This document shows positions 37,600-48,478 of a stretch of DNA of 64,000 nt, in pieces (position 1 is the first letter of the stretch; each line of letters opens with the position of its first letter). The notes beneath the pieces are model-generated. The model ran no database searches, was not told where the DNA came from, and saw nothing but the letters and a program-made list of their open reading frames with translations. Source of the stretch: Lysobacterales bacterium (lineage in GTDB: Bacteria > Pseudomonadota > Gammaproteobacteria > Xanthomonadales > UBA2363); contig JAHCAT010000009.1 in the NCBI GenBank assembly GCA_019634735.1, positions 62,001 to 126,000 of the forward strand. The letters are read 5' to 3'. The translations under genes were made by a program, and so were the position numbers.

Positions 37600-39288
37600 T
37601 CAGTCCGATCGGCGCCGGGCCTCGATGCGCGCCGAGCCCTGCATCAGGGTCGCGGTCTCGACCGCGCCGGTGGCCGGGGCGAACTCGAATGCGGCGTCGA
37701 CTTCGGTAATGAACAGGCGGCTGGCCGATTCGGCATGGAGCTGGAAGGCCGGCTGGCCGGGTACCTGCACGCGCAGCGTGTCGGACTCGTCGAAGAACAC
37801 CTTGAAGGTGAGCTCCTCCCCCGCATAGTCGCCGACCAGGCGCTCGAGCGCCGCGCGCGGCAGCTCTATGCCGGTGCGCGCCTCGATCGAATCGTCGGTG
37901 CGCGGCCACAGCTCGCCTTCGCCCTCGCCGTCGGCGAAGAAGCGCATCGCGGTCGGCTTGCCGTCGGCGTCGCGTTCGATCGCCAGTCGGCTGAGCGAGT
38001 CGGCGAACGCGAAGCTGTCGTTGCCGACCGGGATCAGCGGGAACGCCATGCCGCCGCTGCGCTGCGAGGTCAGCGCGCCGTCCTTGAAGCGCAGCACGCG
38101 GGCATTGTCGGCATCGAGACGGTAGACGCCCTCCAGGGACTTCAGTTCGTCGTCGGGTACCGGCACCGGGGTCAGCGCCGGGTAGGGATCGCCCAGCGCC
38201 AGCGCCGCCAGCCGGCGCGCCAGCACGCCGACCGCCTGGCCGCCGCTGGCGTCGGCATTGCGCAGCACGGCGACGGTGATGTCGGCCTCGGGCACGTACA
38301 CCAGCAGGGAGATGAAGCCGTGGATGCCGCCGCCATGCTCGAGCGTCGTCCGGCCGCGCACGGTGCCGGCCTGGATGCCGTAGCCGTAGCGCTGCGGCGG
38401 CTCGGCGGCCTTGCCCTCGGGCGCGATCATGCGCGCATAGGTCGGCGCGGACAGCACCTGGCCGCCATGCAGGGCGCGGTTCCAGCGCCACAGGTCGTCG
38501 ACGGTGGAGACCAGGGCACCAGCGGCATGCGGCTGGGTCATGCTCAGCGGTGCCGCCACGGTGTGGCCGCCGTCGGCGCCGGCGCTGTAGCCGCTGACGT
38601 GACCGGCGATGACCTGCCTGGTGGCGCCGGAGCGCGTCCGTTCCAGTGCCAGCGGGCGGAGCAGGCTGCGTTCAAGCCAGCGGTCCCAGGCCATGCCGCT
38701 GGCCTTCTCGATCACCGCGCCGACCAGGACGTACCCGGAGTTGTTGTAGTTCCAGCCCTCGCCGGGGGCGAAGTCGACCGGTTGGTCGGCGAACACGGCG
38801 ATCAGGGCGCTGGTGTCGAGATCCCTGCGGATCTCCTGGTCCATGTAGCCGGCGATGCCTGTGTAGCTCTTGATGCCCGAAGTGTGGTTGAGCAGCTGCG
38901 CGACGGTGATCGCCCCGCCGTTCGGGTAGTCGGGCAGGAACTTGGCCAGCGGGTCGTCGAGCGCGACCTTGCCTTCGTCGACCAGCTTCAGCAGGCCGGC
39001 GGCGGCGATCTGCTTGGTGACCGAGCCGATCCGGAACACGTGGTCGGGCGACAGCGGCACGCCCAGCTCGATGCTGGCCATGCCGCGGGCATCGCGGAAC
39101 AGCACGGTGTCGCCCCGGGCCAGCAGCACCGCCATGCCGGGACCGGAGGGATCGCGCACTGCAGCTTCCAGCAGCTGCGAGGCGGCTGCCTCGATGTCGG
39201 GCGCCTCGCTGCGGGCGGCGGCCGACTGGGGCAGCGCTACGAAGAGGGCGGGCAGCAGGCAGGCCAACAGGCGAGCTGTTGAAGTCAT
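37600..39288 (-). CDS. Exported serine hydrolase, class C beta-lactamase-like
   Basis: A 562-residue member of the serine beta-lactamase / penicillin-binding-protein-like (AmpC, S12) family. ATG 39288 has GGGAGA upstream and begins a signal peptide (LLACLLPALFVALPQSAAA). The active-site motifs are SVTK (Ser89-Lys92), YNN (Tyr181-Asn183) and HGGG in place of the KTG box, the usual pattern of esterase or peptidase-like members. The last 160 residues form a beta-rich lipocalin-like tail (LEGVYRLDADNARVLRF). It probably acts on D-amino-acid peptides or esters in the periplasm; beta-lactam resistance should not be inferred. It is followed on the same strand by the 12-repeat gene, after a gap of 273 bases. 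Confidence 0.88.
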   Translation of the reverse strand: MTSTARLLACLLPALFVALPQSAAARSEAPDIEAAASQLLEAAVRDPSGPGMAVLLARGDTVLFRDARGMASIELGVPLSPDHVFRIGSVTKQIAAAGLLKLVDEGKVALDDPLAKFLPDYPNGGAITVAQLLNHTSGIKSYTGIAGYMDQEIRRDLDTSALIAVFADQPVDFAPGEGWNYNNSGYVLVGAVIEKASGMAWDRWLERSLLRPLALERTRSGATRQVIAGHVSGYSAGADGGHTVAAPLSMTQPHAAGALVSTVDDLWRWNRALHGGQVLSAPTYARMIAPEGKAAEPPQRYGYGIQAGTVRGRTTLEHGGGIHGFISLLVYVPEADITVAVLRNADASGGQAVGVLARRLAALALGDPYPALTPVPVPDDELKSLEGVYRLDADNARVLRFKDGALTSQRSGGMAFPLIPVGNDSFAFADSLSRLAIERDADGKPTAMRFFADGEGEGELWPRTDDSIEARTGIELPRAALERLVGDYAGEELTFKVFFDESDTLRVQVPGQPAFQLHAESASRLFITEVDAAFEFAPATGAVETATLMQGSARIEARRRSD

Positions 39289-39368
39289 GGGTGAATCTCC
39301 CTGGAACGGTATCCCCGAGTCTGGGTGCCAGCGGCGCCCGGCGCACCTGCCGGAAGCCATGGCCGGGC

Positions 39369-40079
39369 TCACCAGTCGCTGCGCCCGGGCAGCAGGCCGG
39401 CCAGCTCGGCGGCGGTCAGGTTGCGCCACTGGCCGGGCTTGAGCGTGCCCAGCTTCAGGTTGTCGATGCGCACCCGGCGCAGCTGCGTGACCCGGTAGCC
39501 GAACGCCGCGGCCATCAGTCGGATCTGCCGGTTCAGGCCCTGGGTCAGCACGATGCGGAAGCCGTACTTGGCGATCCTGGCGGTTCGGCAGGGCAGGGTC
39601 ATCTCGCCATGCACGCGCACGCCGCGCGCCATGCCGGCCAGGAACTCCGGCGTCACCGGCTTGTTGACCGCCACCAGGTATTCCTTCTCGTGGCGGTTCT
39701 CGGCGCGCAGGATCTCGTTGACGATATCGCCGTTGCTGGTCAGCAGGATCAGCCCCTCGGAATCCTTGTCCAGGCGGCCGATCGGGAAGATGCGCTGCTC
39801 GTGGCCGACGAAGTCGACGATGTTGTCGCGCACGCCGGACTCGGTCGTGCAGGTGACGCCGACCGGCTTGTTGAGCGCGATGTAGACGTGGGCGCGTCCG
39901 GCGCGCACGGTCCGCGCCGGCAGCGGCTGGCCGTCGAGCAGGACCTCCTCGCCCGGCGCCACCTCGGTGCCGATGCCGCCGCGCCGGCCGCCGACGGTCA
40001 CCCGGCCGGCGGCGATCAGCCGGTCGGCCTCGCGCCGGGAACAGAAGCCGGTGGCGGCGATGTGCTTGTTCAGGCGCAT
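39369..40079 (-). CDS. rluF: 23S rRNA pseudouridine synthase RluF
   Basis: A 236-residue RsuA/RluF-type pseudouridine synthase with an N-terminal S4 RNA-binding domain (MRLNKHIAATGFCSRREAD) and the catalytic motif with its Asp in IGRLDKDSEGLILLTSNGD. The stretch ENRHEKEYLVAVNKPVTPEF and the later GLNRQIRLMAAAFGYRV agree closely with E. coli RluF rather than RluB or RluE, so the expected site is 23S rRNA U2604. E. coli RluF carries a C-terminal extension beyond this point; this protein ends at about the core. It lies between the DUF1428 and beta-lactamase-like genes on the same strand. Confidence 0.88.
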   Translation of the reverse strand: MRLNKHIAATGFCSRREADRLIAAGRVTVGGRRGGIGTEVAPGEEVLLDGQPLPARTVRAGRAHVYIALNKPVGVTCTTESGVRDNIVDFVGHEQRIFPIGRLDKDSEGLILLTSNGDIVNEILRAENRHEKEYLVAVNKPVTPEFLAGMARGVRVHGEMTLPCRTARIAKYGFRIVLTQGLNRQIRLMAAAFGYRVTQLRRVRIDNLKLGTLKPGQWRNLTAAELAGLLPGRSDW

Positions 40080-40218
40080 GGCGCGGGTTCCGGGCGGGGC
40101 ATTGTGCCACCCGGCCCGCGGCCGCGCGCGGCACCCAGCCGGCCGCTGCCCGGCCCCGGCAGCGCAGCGGAGCGCGGCGGCGTCGCGCCGCTCCGCGCGG
40201 TCCGCCGCCAGGGCGCCG

Positions 40219-40578
40219 TCAGGCCGCGACCAGGGTCTGGAAGCCGCCGTAGGCCATGCGCCGGCAGTCGAACGGCATGGCCTCCGGCGACATCCCGGCC
40301 AGGCGCGGGTCGTTCATCACCAGGGCGTTGATGCGGTCGCGCTCGGCGCGCGAGGCGAACTCCACCCAGGCGAACACCACGGTGTCGTCCGGACCGGCGC
40401 CGGACAGCTCGGTGAACGGCAGCATGCCTTCCACGGCCAGGTCGTCGCCGGCGCACTCGCGGTAGGACAGCGCGCCGTGCTCGCGCCAGACCGCGCCGGC
40501 CCTGGCGGCGATCTGCCGGTACTCCTCGAGGCGGGCGCGGGGGACGGGAAGGACATAGCCATCGACATAGGTGGACAT
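40219..40578 (-). CDS. DUF1428 (YbaA-like) small protein
   Basis: A 119-residue cytoplasmic protein of the DUF1428 family (YbaA of E. coli), a small dimeric alpha-beta barrel fold related to ABM/EthD proteins. The conserved start YVDGYVLPVPR and the later segments FTELSGAGPDDTVVFAWVEF and MPFDCRRMAYGGF fit the family. AAGGAG lies six bases before the ATG. No biochemical function is established. A stem-loop (arms 40167-40174 and 40189-40196) follows its stop on the minus strand. Confidence 0.88.
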   Translation of the reverse strand: MSTYVDGYVLPVPRARLEEYRQIAARAGAVWREHGALSYRECAGDDLAVEGMLPFTELSGAGPDDTVVFAWVEFASRAERDRINALVMNDPRLAGMSPEAMPFDCRRMAYGGFQTLVAA

Positions 40579-40753
40579 GGGACGCTCCTTGCTGGACGGG
40601 GCGGCCGCGCCGCCGGGATTTGCCCCATGGTCGAACCGGCGCGGGCTGGATCGACCGGCGATCCGGTCCGGCGCGGGACAGCGGCTTCGCGGCCCAGGTC
40701 AGCCCGCACTCTCGTCCTGACCCCGGCGCCAGTCGGCTGCCGGCGGGTCCGGC

Positions 40754-42130
40754 TCAGACCAGCCGCACGCGGCGGCTGCGGCCCTTGATGCGGCCGGCCT
40801 GCAGGGCCGCGGCGGCGGCCTTTGCCAGGTCGCGGCGGATGGCGACGTAGGCGCGGGTGGGGAACAGGTCGATGCGGCCGATGGCCTCGGCAGGTACCGC
40901 GGCGGCACCGGTCAGCGCGCCCAGGATGTCGCCGGGGCGCAGCTTGTCGACGCGGCCGGCGTCGATGCGCACGGTCGCCATCGCCGCACGTGGCGCCGCT
41001 CGCGCCGCGCCACCGACGGGCAGGCCGGTCGGCGCCCAGCGCGGTTCGATGCCCAGGGCGTCGCGGATGCGCTGTGCGCGCGCCATCTCGGCCGGCGCCA
41101 CCAGGCTCAGCGCCAGGCCGGTGCGGCCGGCGCGCGCGGTGCGGCCGACCCGGTGCGTGTAGGCGTCGGCGTCGGAGGGCAGGGCGTGGTTGACCACGCA
41201 GTCCACCTCGTCGATGTCCAGGCCGCGCGCGGCGACGTCGCTGGCGACCAGCACCGACAGGCTGCCGTTGCCGAAGCGCAGCAGGGTCTCGTCGCGGTCG
41301 CGCTGCTCCATGTCGCCGTGCAGGGCGAGGGCGTCGAAGCCCTCGTCGCGCAGGCGCGCGGCGACCTCGTCGGCCTCCTTGCGGGTGTTGCAGAACACCA
41401 CGGCGGCGCGCGGCCGGTTGACCAGCAGCAGGGCGACCAGGGCGTCGTTGCGGCGGGCCGGGTCGGTCTCGTGGAAGACGTGCTCGATGCGCGGCTGCTG
41501 GCCGGCCTCGTCGACGGTGACCTCGACCGGCTCGTGCAGCGTGGTGCGCGCCATGGCGCGGATCGCGTCCGGCCAGGTCGCCGAGAACAGCAGGCTCTGG
41601 CGGCCGGACGGCAGCCGCCGCACGATCGCCTCGATGGCCTCGGCGAAGCCCATGTCCAGCATGCGATCGGCCTCGTCCAGCACGAAGCCGGCGATCGCGT
41701 CCGGGTCGATCAGGCCCTGCTCGAGCATTTCCAGCACCCGCCCCGGGGTGCCGACCACCACCTGCGGCGGCTGCACCAGGGAGGCGCGCTGCGGTGCGGC
41801 CGGCACGCCGCCGGTGACCAGGGTCAGCTTGACGTTGCCGATGCCGGCGGCGAGCTTGCGCAGGCTGCGCGCCACCTGGTCGGCCAGTTCGCGGGTCGGG
41901 CACAGGACCAGGGCCTGGGTGCGCAGCAGGCCCGGCTGCAGCCGCTGCAGCAGGCCCAGGCCGAAGGCGGCGGTCTTGCCGCTGCCGGTCGGCGCCATCG
42001 CCAGCAGGTCCTGGCCGGCGAGGATCACCGGCAGGGTGCGGGCCTGGATGGGCGTCGGCGTGGTGTAGCCGGCGGCGGCGACCGCCTGGCGCAGGGCGGG
42101 GTCGAGGGCGAGGGTGTCGAAGGAATCCAT
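40754..42130 (-). CDS. dbpA: ATP-dependent RNA helicase DbpA
   Basis: A 458-residue DEAD-box helicase of the DbpA type that acts in 50S ribosome assembly by binding hairpin 92 of 23S rRNA. The motifs appear in order: Q motif (PTPIQARTLP), motif I (APTGSGKT), Ia (PTRELADQV), II (VLDEADRML), III (SAT), V (VASDVAARGLD) and VI (HRVGRTARAGR). The C-terminal 75 residues form the RNA-recognition-motif-like domain that gives DbpA its specificity (VRIDAGRVDKLRPGDILGALTG). ATG 42130 gives the usual start MDSFDTLALDPAL. It is divergent from the YCII gene across 201 bases. Confidence 0.94.
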   Translation of the reverse strand: MDSFDTLALDPALRQAVAAAGYTTPTPIQARTLPVILAGQDLLAMAPTGSGKTAAFGLGLLQRLQPGLLRTQALVLCPTRELADQVARSLRKLAAGIGNVKLTLVTGGVPAAPQRASLVQPPQVVVGTPGRVLEMLEQGLIDPDAIAGFVLDEADRMLDMGFAEAIEAIVRRLPSGRQSLLFSATWPDAIRAMARTTLHEPVEVTVDEAGQQPRIEHVFHETDPARRNDALVALLLVNRPRAAVVFCNTRKEADEVAARLRDEGFDALALHGDMEQRDRDETLLRFGNGSLSVLVASDVAARGLDIDEVDCVVNHALPSDADAYTHRVGRTARAGRTGLALSLVAPAEMARAQRIRDALGIEPRWAPTGLPVGGAARAAPRAAMATVRIDAGRVDKLRPGDILGALTGAAAVPAEAIGRIDLFPTRAYVAIRRDLAKAAAAALQAGRIKGRSRRVRLV

Positions 42131-42331
42131 GCGCAATGATCGCAGCAACCGGCGCCAGGCGCGCGGCGGCGTGCTTGCGGCCTCGTCCGGGCGCGGGCAG
42201 GCTGGGCCCTGCCGCAGGGTGCCGCGCGCCGGTCGATCCGCGCCGCGTCCGACCGACCAGCCGGTGAGGCTGCCGGATTCCTTCGCCGGTCGACCCGCCC
42301 GTCGCACCAGACCGTCCACAGGAGCGTTGCC

Positions 42332-42688
42332 ATGAAGTACCTGCTGCTGATCTACAACGATGCCGCCCTGCTCGACGCCTTGCCGCCCGAAGAGTTCGAG
42401 CACCGCCTGGCGCACTGCTACGAGCGCGCCGGCGAGCTGATGGCCGACGGCCGCCTGCTCGGCTCCGAGCGGCTGGAGAAGCCGGAGACCGCCGCCACCG
42501 TGCGCATCCGCGACGACGAGCTGGCGGTGACCGACGGCCCGTTCGCCGAGACCAAGGAGTACCTGGCCGGCTTCAATGTCGTCGAGGCGCGCGACATGAA
42601 CGAGGCGATCCGCCTGGCCGCCGGCTTTCCCTGGGCGCGCACCGGCAGCGTCGAGGTTCGGCCGATCGCGCAGTCCCTGCCCGGCTGA
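42332..42688 (+). CDS. YCII-related (DGPF) domain protein
   Basis: A 118-residue protein of the YCII/DGPF family (start MKYLLLIYNDAALLDALPPEE; family core VTDGPFAETKEYLAGF). CAGGAG precedes the ATG. Its gene lies 44 bases upstream of the sigma factor gene and was surely transcribed with it. Coupling of DGPF proteins with ECF42 sigma factors is a known, very common pattern; the DGPF protein is thought to be a target or partner of the sigma factor, and its chemistry is not known. Confidence 0.9.
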   Translation: MKYLLLIYNDAALLDALPPEEFEHRLAHCYERAGELMADGRLLGSERLEKPETAATVRIRDDELAVTDGPFAETKEYLAGFNVVEARDMNEAIRLAAGFPWARTGSVEVRPIAQSLPG

Positions 42689-42732
42689 GCGAGCCGGACC
42701 GCGATGACGAAGACGCGCCGCCGGACGCTGCC

Positions 42733-43992
42733 GTGCCGGCCCTGAGCCCGGCCGCCGTCGCGGCCGCCCGGGCGGCGGTGGAGTCGGCCTGGCGCGAGCA
42801 TTCCCGCCACGCGCTGGCCACCCTGGTACGCCTGCTCGGCGACTTCGACCTGGCCGAGGAGGCGCTGCACGACGCCTTCCGCGCCGCGCTCGAGCAGTGG
42901 CCGGCGCAAGGCGTGCCCGGCAATCCCTACAGCTGGCTGGTCTCGGCCGGCCGCTTCAAGGCCATCGACCAGATCCGCCGGCGGCGCCGCTACGACCTCG
43001 ACGATGGCCGCATCGCCGAGCGGGTCGCCGCCGCGGACGGCGACCCGGCCGAGGCCGAGATCGACGCGGTCGGCGACGACCGCCTGCGCCTGGTGTTCAC
43101 CTGCTGCCATCCGGTGCTGGCGCCGGAGGCGCGCGTCGCCCTGACCCTGCGCGAAGTCTGCGGCCTTGCCACCGAGGAGATCGCGCGCGCCTTCCTTGTG
43201 CCGGTGCCGACCCTGGCGCAGCGCATCGTGCGCGCCAAGGCGAAGCTGCGCCAGGCCCGGGTCGGCTACCAGGTGCCGGGGCACGCGGAGCTGCCGGCGC
43301 GCCTGGCCAGCGTCCTGCAGGTGGTCTACCTGGTGTTCAACGAGGGCCACAGCGCCAGCGCCGGCGCGCAGGCGGTGCGCCACGACCTGGTCGAGGAGGC
43401 GATCCGCCTGGGCCGCCTGCTGGTCGCCCTGCTGCCCGAACCCGAGGCGGTCGGCCTGCTCGCCCTGATGCTGCTGCACGCCTCGCGCCGTCACGCCCGC
43501 ATCGGCGCCGACGGCGCCCTGGTGCTGCTGCCCGACCAGGACCGCGGCCGCTGGGACCGCGCCCTGATCGACGAGGGCCTGGCCCTGGTCCGCCTGGCCC
43601 TGCGCGCCCGGCCGCCGCGCAGCTATGCCCTGCAGGCGGCGATCGCCGCCGTGCACGCCGAGGCGGCGACCGCGGAGGCCACCGACTGGCCGCAGATCGT
43701 CGCCCTCTACGACCTGCTGCTGCGCGTCGATCCCTCACCCGTGGTCGCGCTCAACCGCGCCGTCGCGGTCGCCGAGCGCGACGGCCCGGCGCCGGCCCTG
43801 GCCCTGGTCGACGACCTGCTCGCCGAGGGGGCTCTGGCCGGCTACCACCTGGCCCATGCCACCCGCGCCGAACTGCTGCGCCGGCTGGACCGTACCGACG
43901 AGGCGCGCGCCGCCTACCAGCGTGCGCTCCGCCTGGTGCGGCAACTGCCGGAACGCGCCTTCCTGTCCGACCGGCTGGCGGCACTGCCATGA
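42733..43992 (+). CDS. ECF42-type sigma factor with C-terminal extension (DUF6596)
   Basis: A 419-residue ECF sigma factor with a GTG start. Region 2 is in residues about 15-90 (EEALHDAFRAALEQW), region 4 at about 120-175 (EEIARAFLVPVPTLAQRIVRAKAKL). A large C-terminal extension of 220 residues begins with the signature VVYLVFNEGHSASAG and ends in TPR-like helices (RAVAVAERDG, LRRLDRTDEARAAYQRAL). In the ECF42 group this extension replaces an anti-sigma factor and is needed for activity. It lies directly after the YCII gene. The DNA-binding and core-binding residues look complete. Confidence 0.9.
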   Translation: MPALSPAAVAAARAAVESAWREHSRHALATLVRLLGDFDLAEEALHDAFRAALEQWPAQGVPGNPYSWLVSAGRFKAIDQIRRRRRYDLDDGRIAERVAAADGDPAEAEIDAVGDDRLRLVFTCCHPVLAPEARVALTLREVCGLATEEIARAFLVPVPTLAQRIVRAKAKLRQARVGYQVPGHAELPARLASVLQVVYLVFNEGHSASAGAQAVRHDLVEEAIRLGRLLVALLPEPEAVGLLALMLLHASRRHARIGADGALVLLPDQDRGRWDRALIDEGLALVRLALRARPPRSYALQAAIAAVHAEAATAEATDWPQIVALYDLLLRVDPSPVVALNRAVAVAERDGPAPALALVDDLLAEGALAGYHLAHATRAELLRRLDRTDEARAAYQRALRLVRQLPERAFLSDRLAALP

Positions 43993-44059
43993 CCACTGGC
44001 GGGTGGTTGCCCGGTCGGTGGCCGACTAGGATTCCCGGCCTGGCCCGAAAGGAGCGGCA

Positions 44060-45755
<1,696 letters not shown>

Positions 45756-45759
<4 letters not shown>

Positions 45760-46157
45760 CCGGCCCCGGCGCGCCGCGCCCGTTGCTGCGCGATGTCCTG
45801 CGCTTCCAGCTCAAGCTGCTGCTCGATGCCCTGCGCGACGTGGCGCTGAGCCCGCTGTCGCTGGCGGCGGCCGCCCTGGACGGACTGAGCGGACGCCGCG
45901 ACCGCGATGCCCTGTTCTACCGCCTGCTGCGCGTCGGCCGGCGCAGCGAGGACTGGATCGACCTGTGGGGTGCCGCGCGCGAGCCCGGCCAGCCGCACGC
46001 CGCCAATGTCGACGACCTGCTCGGCCATGTCGAGGCGGTGCTGCGCGACCCGCGCACCGGCCCGCGCCGCGCGCGGGCCATGCAACGCTGGCTTGAGCGC
46101 GAGCGGCGCCGGCGCCTGGCGCCGCCGTCCGGCGACCGGGGCGGACCCGCTGACTGA
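45756..46157 (+). CDS. Small protein coupled to the ABC-2 permease, function unknown
   Basis: A 133-residue protein whose ATG overlaps the permease stop by four bases. The N-terminal 45 residues are an amphipathic to moderately hydrophobic helix ([28 protein letters not shown]). The rest is charged and Arg-rich, with a helical segment ([13 protein letters not shown]) and a basic tail ([14 protein letters not shown]). It has no signal peptide and no clear membrane span, so a peripheral membrane protein is plausible. The tight coupling to the exporter genes suggests it is made with them, but not that it forms part of the transporter. No family recognised. Confidence 0.75.
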
Positions 46158-46204
46158 GCGGGCCCGCGCATGCCATCCTTCGCCCTGGCGAAGCGGAAGC
46201 GCGC

Positions 46205-47434
46205 ATGCTCAACGGACTGTGGCTGGCCTTCTTCCTGACCGCGGCGGTGGCCGGACTGGCACGCTGGCTGGTCGGCGGCGAAGCCGAGGTGTTCGCTGCC
46301 ATGGTCGCCGCCCTGTTCGACATGGCGCGGCTGTCGGTCGAGGTGATGGTGCTGCTGTTCGGCACCCTGACCCTGTGGCTGGGACTGCTGAAGATCGCCG
46401 AGCGCGCCGGCCTGGTCGACGCCCTGGCGCGGGCGCTGGGGCCCTTGTTCGCGCGGCTGATGCCCGAGGTGCCGCGCGGCCATCCGGCGATCGGCCTGGT
46501 CACGCTCAACTTCGCGGCCAACGGCCTGGGCCTGGACAACGCGGCGACGCCGATCGGCCTGCGTGCGATGCGCGAGCTGCACACGCTCAACCCGCGGCCG
46601 GACACCGCGTCGAACGCGCAGATCCTGTTCCTGGTGCTGAACGCCTCGTCGCTGACCGTGCTGCCGGTGTCGATCTTCATGTACCGGCTGCAGCAGGGCG
46701 CGCCCGACCCGACCCTGGTGTTCCTGCCGATCCTGCTCGCCACCAGCGCCTCGACCCTGGCCGGGCTGCTGGTGGTCGCCGTGGTCCAGCGCCTGCGCCT
46801 GTGGGATCCGGTGGTGCTGGCCTGGCTGGGCGGCGCCGGCCTGCTGCTGGGCGGCTTCATGGCGGTGCTGGCGACGCTGACGGCGACCGCGCTGGCGGCG
46901 TTGTCCTCGCTGCTCGGCAACCTGGTCCTGTTCTCCGTGATCGTCGCCTTCCTGCTGACCGGCGCGCTGCGCCGGGTGCCGGTGTACGAGGCTTTCGTGG
47001 AAGGCGCGCGCGGCGGCTTCGAGGTGGCCCGCGACCTGCTGCCCTACCTGGTCGCCATGCTCTGCGCGATCGGCGTGCTGCGCGCCTCCGGGGCGCTCGA
47101 CTACCTGCTGGACGGCATCCGCGCCCTGGTGCTGTTGACCGGCGCCGACGGCCGCTTCGTCGATGCCCTGCCGACCGCCCTGGTCAAGCCGTTCTCCGGC
47201 AGCGCCGCGCGCGCCATGCTGATCGAGACCATGCAGACCCACGGCGTCGACAGCTTCCCGGCGCTGGTCGCCGCGACCATCCAGGGCAGCACGGAGACGA
47301 CCTTCTACGTGCTCGCCGTGTACTTCGGCGCGGTCGGCATCCGCCGCGCCCGCCACGCCGTCGGCTGTGCCCTCGTCGCCGAGGCCGCCGGCGTGATCGC
47401 CGCGATCGCCGTGTGCTACCGGTTCTTCGGTTGA
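46205..47434 (+). CDS. SpmA-SpmB fused nucleoside-recognition (Gate) domain membrane protein
   Basis: A 409-residue inner-membrane protein with two copies of the nucleoside-recognition/Gate fold, equal to SpmA and SpmB of Bacillus joined in one chain. The first half has LNFAANGLGLDNAATPIGLRAM, the second KPFSGSAARAMLIETM and ATIQGSTETTFYVLAVYFG, both conserved in the family. There are about eight to ten hydrophobic segments. In non-sporulating bacteria the role is unknown; membrane transport of a small solute is suspected. It follows the ABC-2 genes by 47 bases and could be in the same transcript. A GC stem-loop ends the unit at 47472-47495. Confidence 0.9.
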   Translation: MLNGLWLAFFLTAAVAGLARWLVGGEAEVFAAMVAALFDMARLSVEVMVLLFGTLTLWLGLLKIAERAGLVDALARALGPLFARLMPEVPRGHPAIGLVTLNFAANGLGLDNAATPIGLRAMRELHTLNPRPDTASNAQILFLVLNASSLTVLPVSIFMYRLQQGAPDPTLVFLPILLATSASTLAGLLVVAVVQRLRLWDPVVLAWLGGAGLLLGGFMAVLATLTATALAALSSLLGNLVLFSVIVAFLLTGALRRVPVYEAFVEGARGGFEVARDLLPYLVAMLCAIGVLRASGALDYLLDGIRALVLLTGADGRFVDALPTALVKPFSGSAARAMLIETMQTHGVDSFPALVAATIQGSTETTFYVLAVYFGAVGIRRARHAVGCALVAEAAGVIAAIAVCYRFFG

Positions 47435-47471
47435 GCGGCGGCGGTCCGACCGCGGTCACGGGCTCGACGGG

Positions 47472-47495
47472 CGCGCACCCGGTATCGGGTGCGCG
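47472..47495 (+). terminator. GC stem-loop after the SpmAB gene
   Basis: Perfect 10-bp stem CGCGCACCCG (47472-47481) with CGGGTGCGCG (47486-47495), loop gtat, 38 bases after the stop codon. No U-tract. Confidence 0.5.
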
Positions 47496-47573
47496 GGCAC
47501 TCGGGCCTGGCGCCGCACGCTGGCCTCGTCGTCCGCCAGGCCGCACAATCGCCAAGTCCTGGGAACCTCGCGC

Positions 47574-48452
47574 ATGGATCTGACCCTGTTCGCCGCCGAC
47601 AGCCCGCTGGCGCCCTGGTGGCCGCTGATCGCCGCCGTACTCGGCGCCATCGTCGGCAGCTTCCTCAACGTCGTGATCCTGCGCTTCCCGCCGCGCCTTG
47701 AGTGGAGCTGGCGCCAGCAGGCCCGCGAGTTCCTGGCGCTGCCGGCGCCGGCCGACGATCCGAAACCGCCGGGCCTGGTGGTGGCACGCTCGCAGTGTCC
47801 GTCCTGCAAGGCGCCGATCCGCGCCTGGCAGAACGTCCCGGTGCTGAGCTGGCTGCTGCTGCGCGGCCGCTGCGCCGCCTGCGCCACGCCGATCTCCTGG
47901 CAATACCCGCTGGTCGAGCTGGCCACCGCCCTGGCCTCGCTGGCGGTCGCCCTGGCCTTCGGCTTCAGTGTGCAGGCGCTGGCGGCGCTGGCCTTCACCT
48001 GGGCGCTGGTGGCGCTGTGCGGCATCGACTTCCGCACCCAGCTGCTGCCCGACCAGATCACCTTGCCGTTGTTGTGGGCCGGCCTGCTGCTGGCCCTGGC
48101 CGGCGTCTTCGTGGGACCGGTGCAGGCGATCCTGGGCGCCACCGTCGGCTACCTCAGCCTGTGGAGCGTGTACTGGCTGTTCCGGCTCGCGACCGGCAAG
48201 GAGGGCCTGGGCTACGGCGACTTCAAGCTGCTCGGCGCGCTCGGCGCCTGGATGGGGCCGGCCGCGATCCTGCCGATCGTCCTGCTCGCCAGCATCAGCG
48301 GCGCATTGATCGGCGGCCTCTGGCTGGCCCTGCGCCACCGTGGCGAGAGCAAGCCGTTCGCGTTCGGCCCCTACCTTGCGATCGCCGGCTGGCTTTACCT
48401 GGTCGCCGGCGAACGCCTGGTCGGCTGGTACTGGAACCTGATCGGCCTGTGA
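47574..48452 (+). CDS. pilD: Prepilin peptidase / N-methyltransferase PilD
   Basis: A 292-residue integral membrane aspartic protease that cleaves and N-methylates type IV prepilins and type II secretion pseudopilins. The cytoplasmic loop has the four-cysteine pattern CPSCKAPI ... CAAC (about residues 77-105). The two catalytic aspartates are in GIDFRTQLLPDQITLP (about 150) and GYGDFKLLGALG (about 215). Eight membrane helices are expected and seen. It is followed directly by coaE, the usual xanthomonad order, though pilB and pilC are not upstream here. Type II secretion could use this enzyme to export the large hydrolases in this window. Confidence 0.95.
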   Translation: MDLTLFAADSPLAPWWPLIAAVLGAIVGSFLNVVILRFPPRLEWSWRQQAREFLALPAPADDPKPPGLVVARSQCPSCKAPIRAWQNVPVLSWLLLRGRCAACATPISWQYPLVELATALASLAVALAFGFSVQALAALAFTWALVALCGIDFRTQLLPDQITLPLLWAGLLLALAGVFVGPVQAILGATVGYLSLWSVYWLFRLATGKEGLGYGDFKLLGALGAWMGPAAILPIVLLASISGALIGGLWLALRHRGESKPFAFGPYLAIAGWLYLVAGERLVGWYWNLIGL

Positions 48453-48478
48453 GCGGCGGCGGCATCGAGGCGGTGTTG

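Noticed and set aside
37600-39288. Antibiotic-resistance beta-lactamase
   Set aside because: The KTG box is HGGG and a large lipocalin-like tail is present, the pattern of esterase or peptidase-type members rather than true resistance enzymes.
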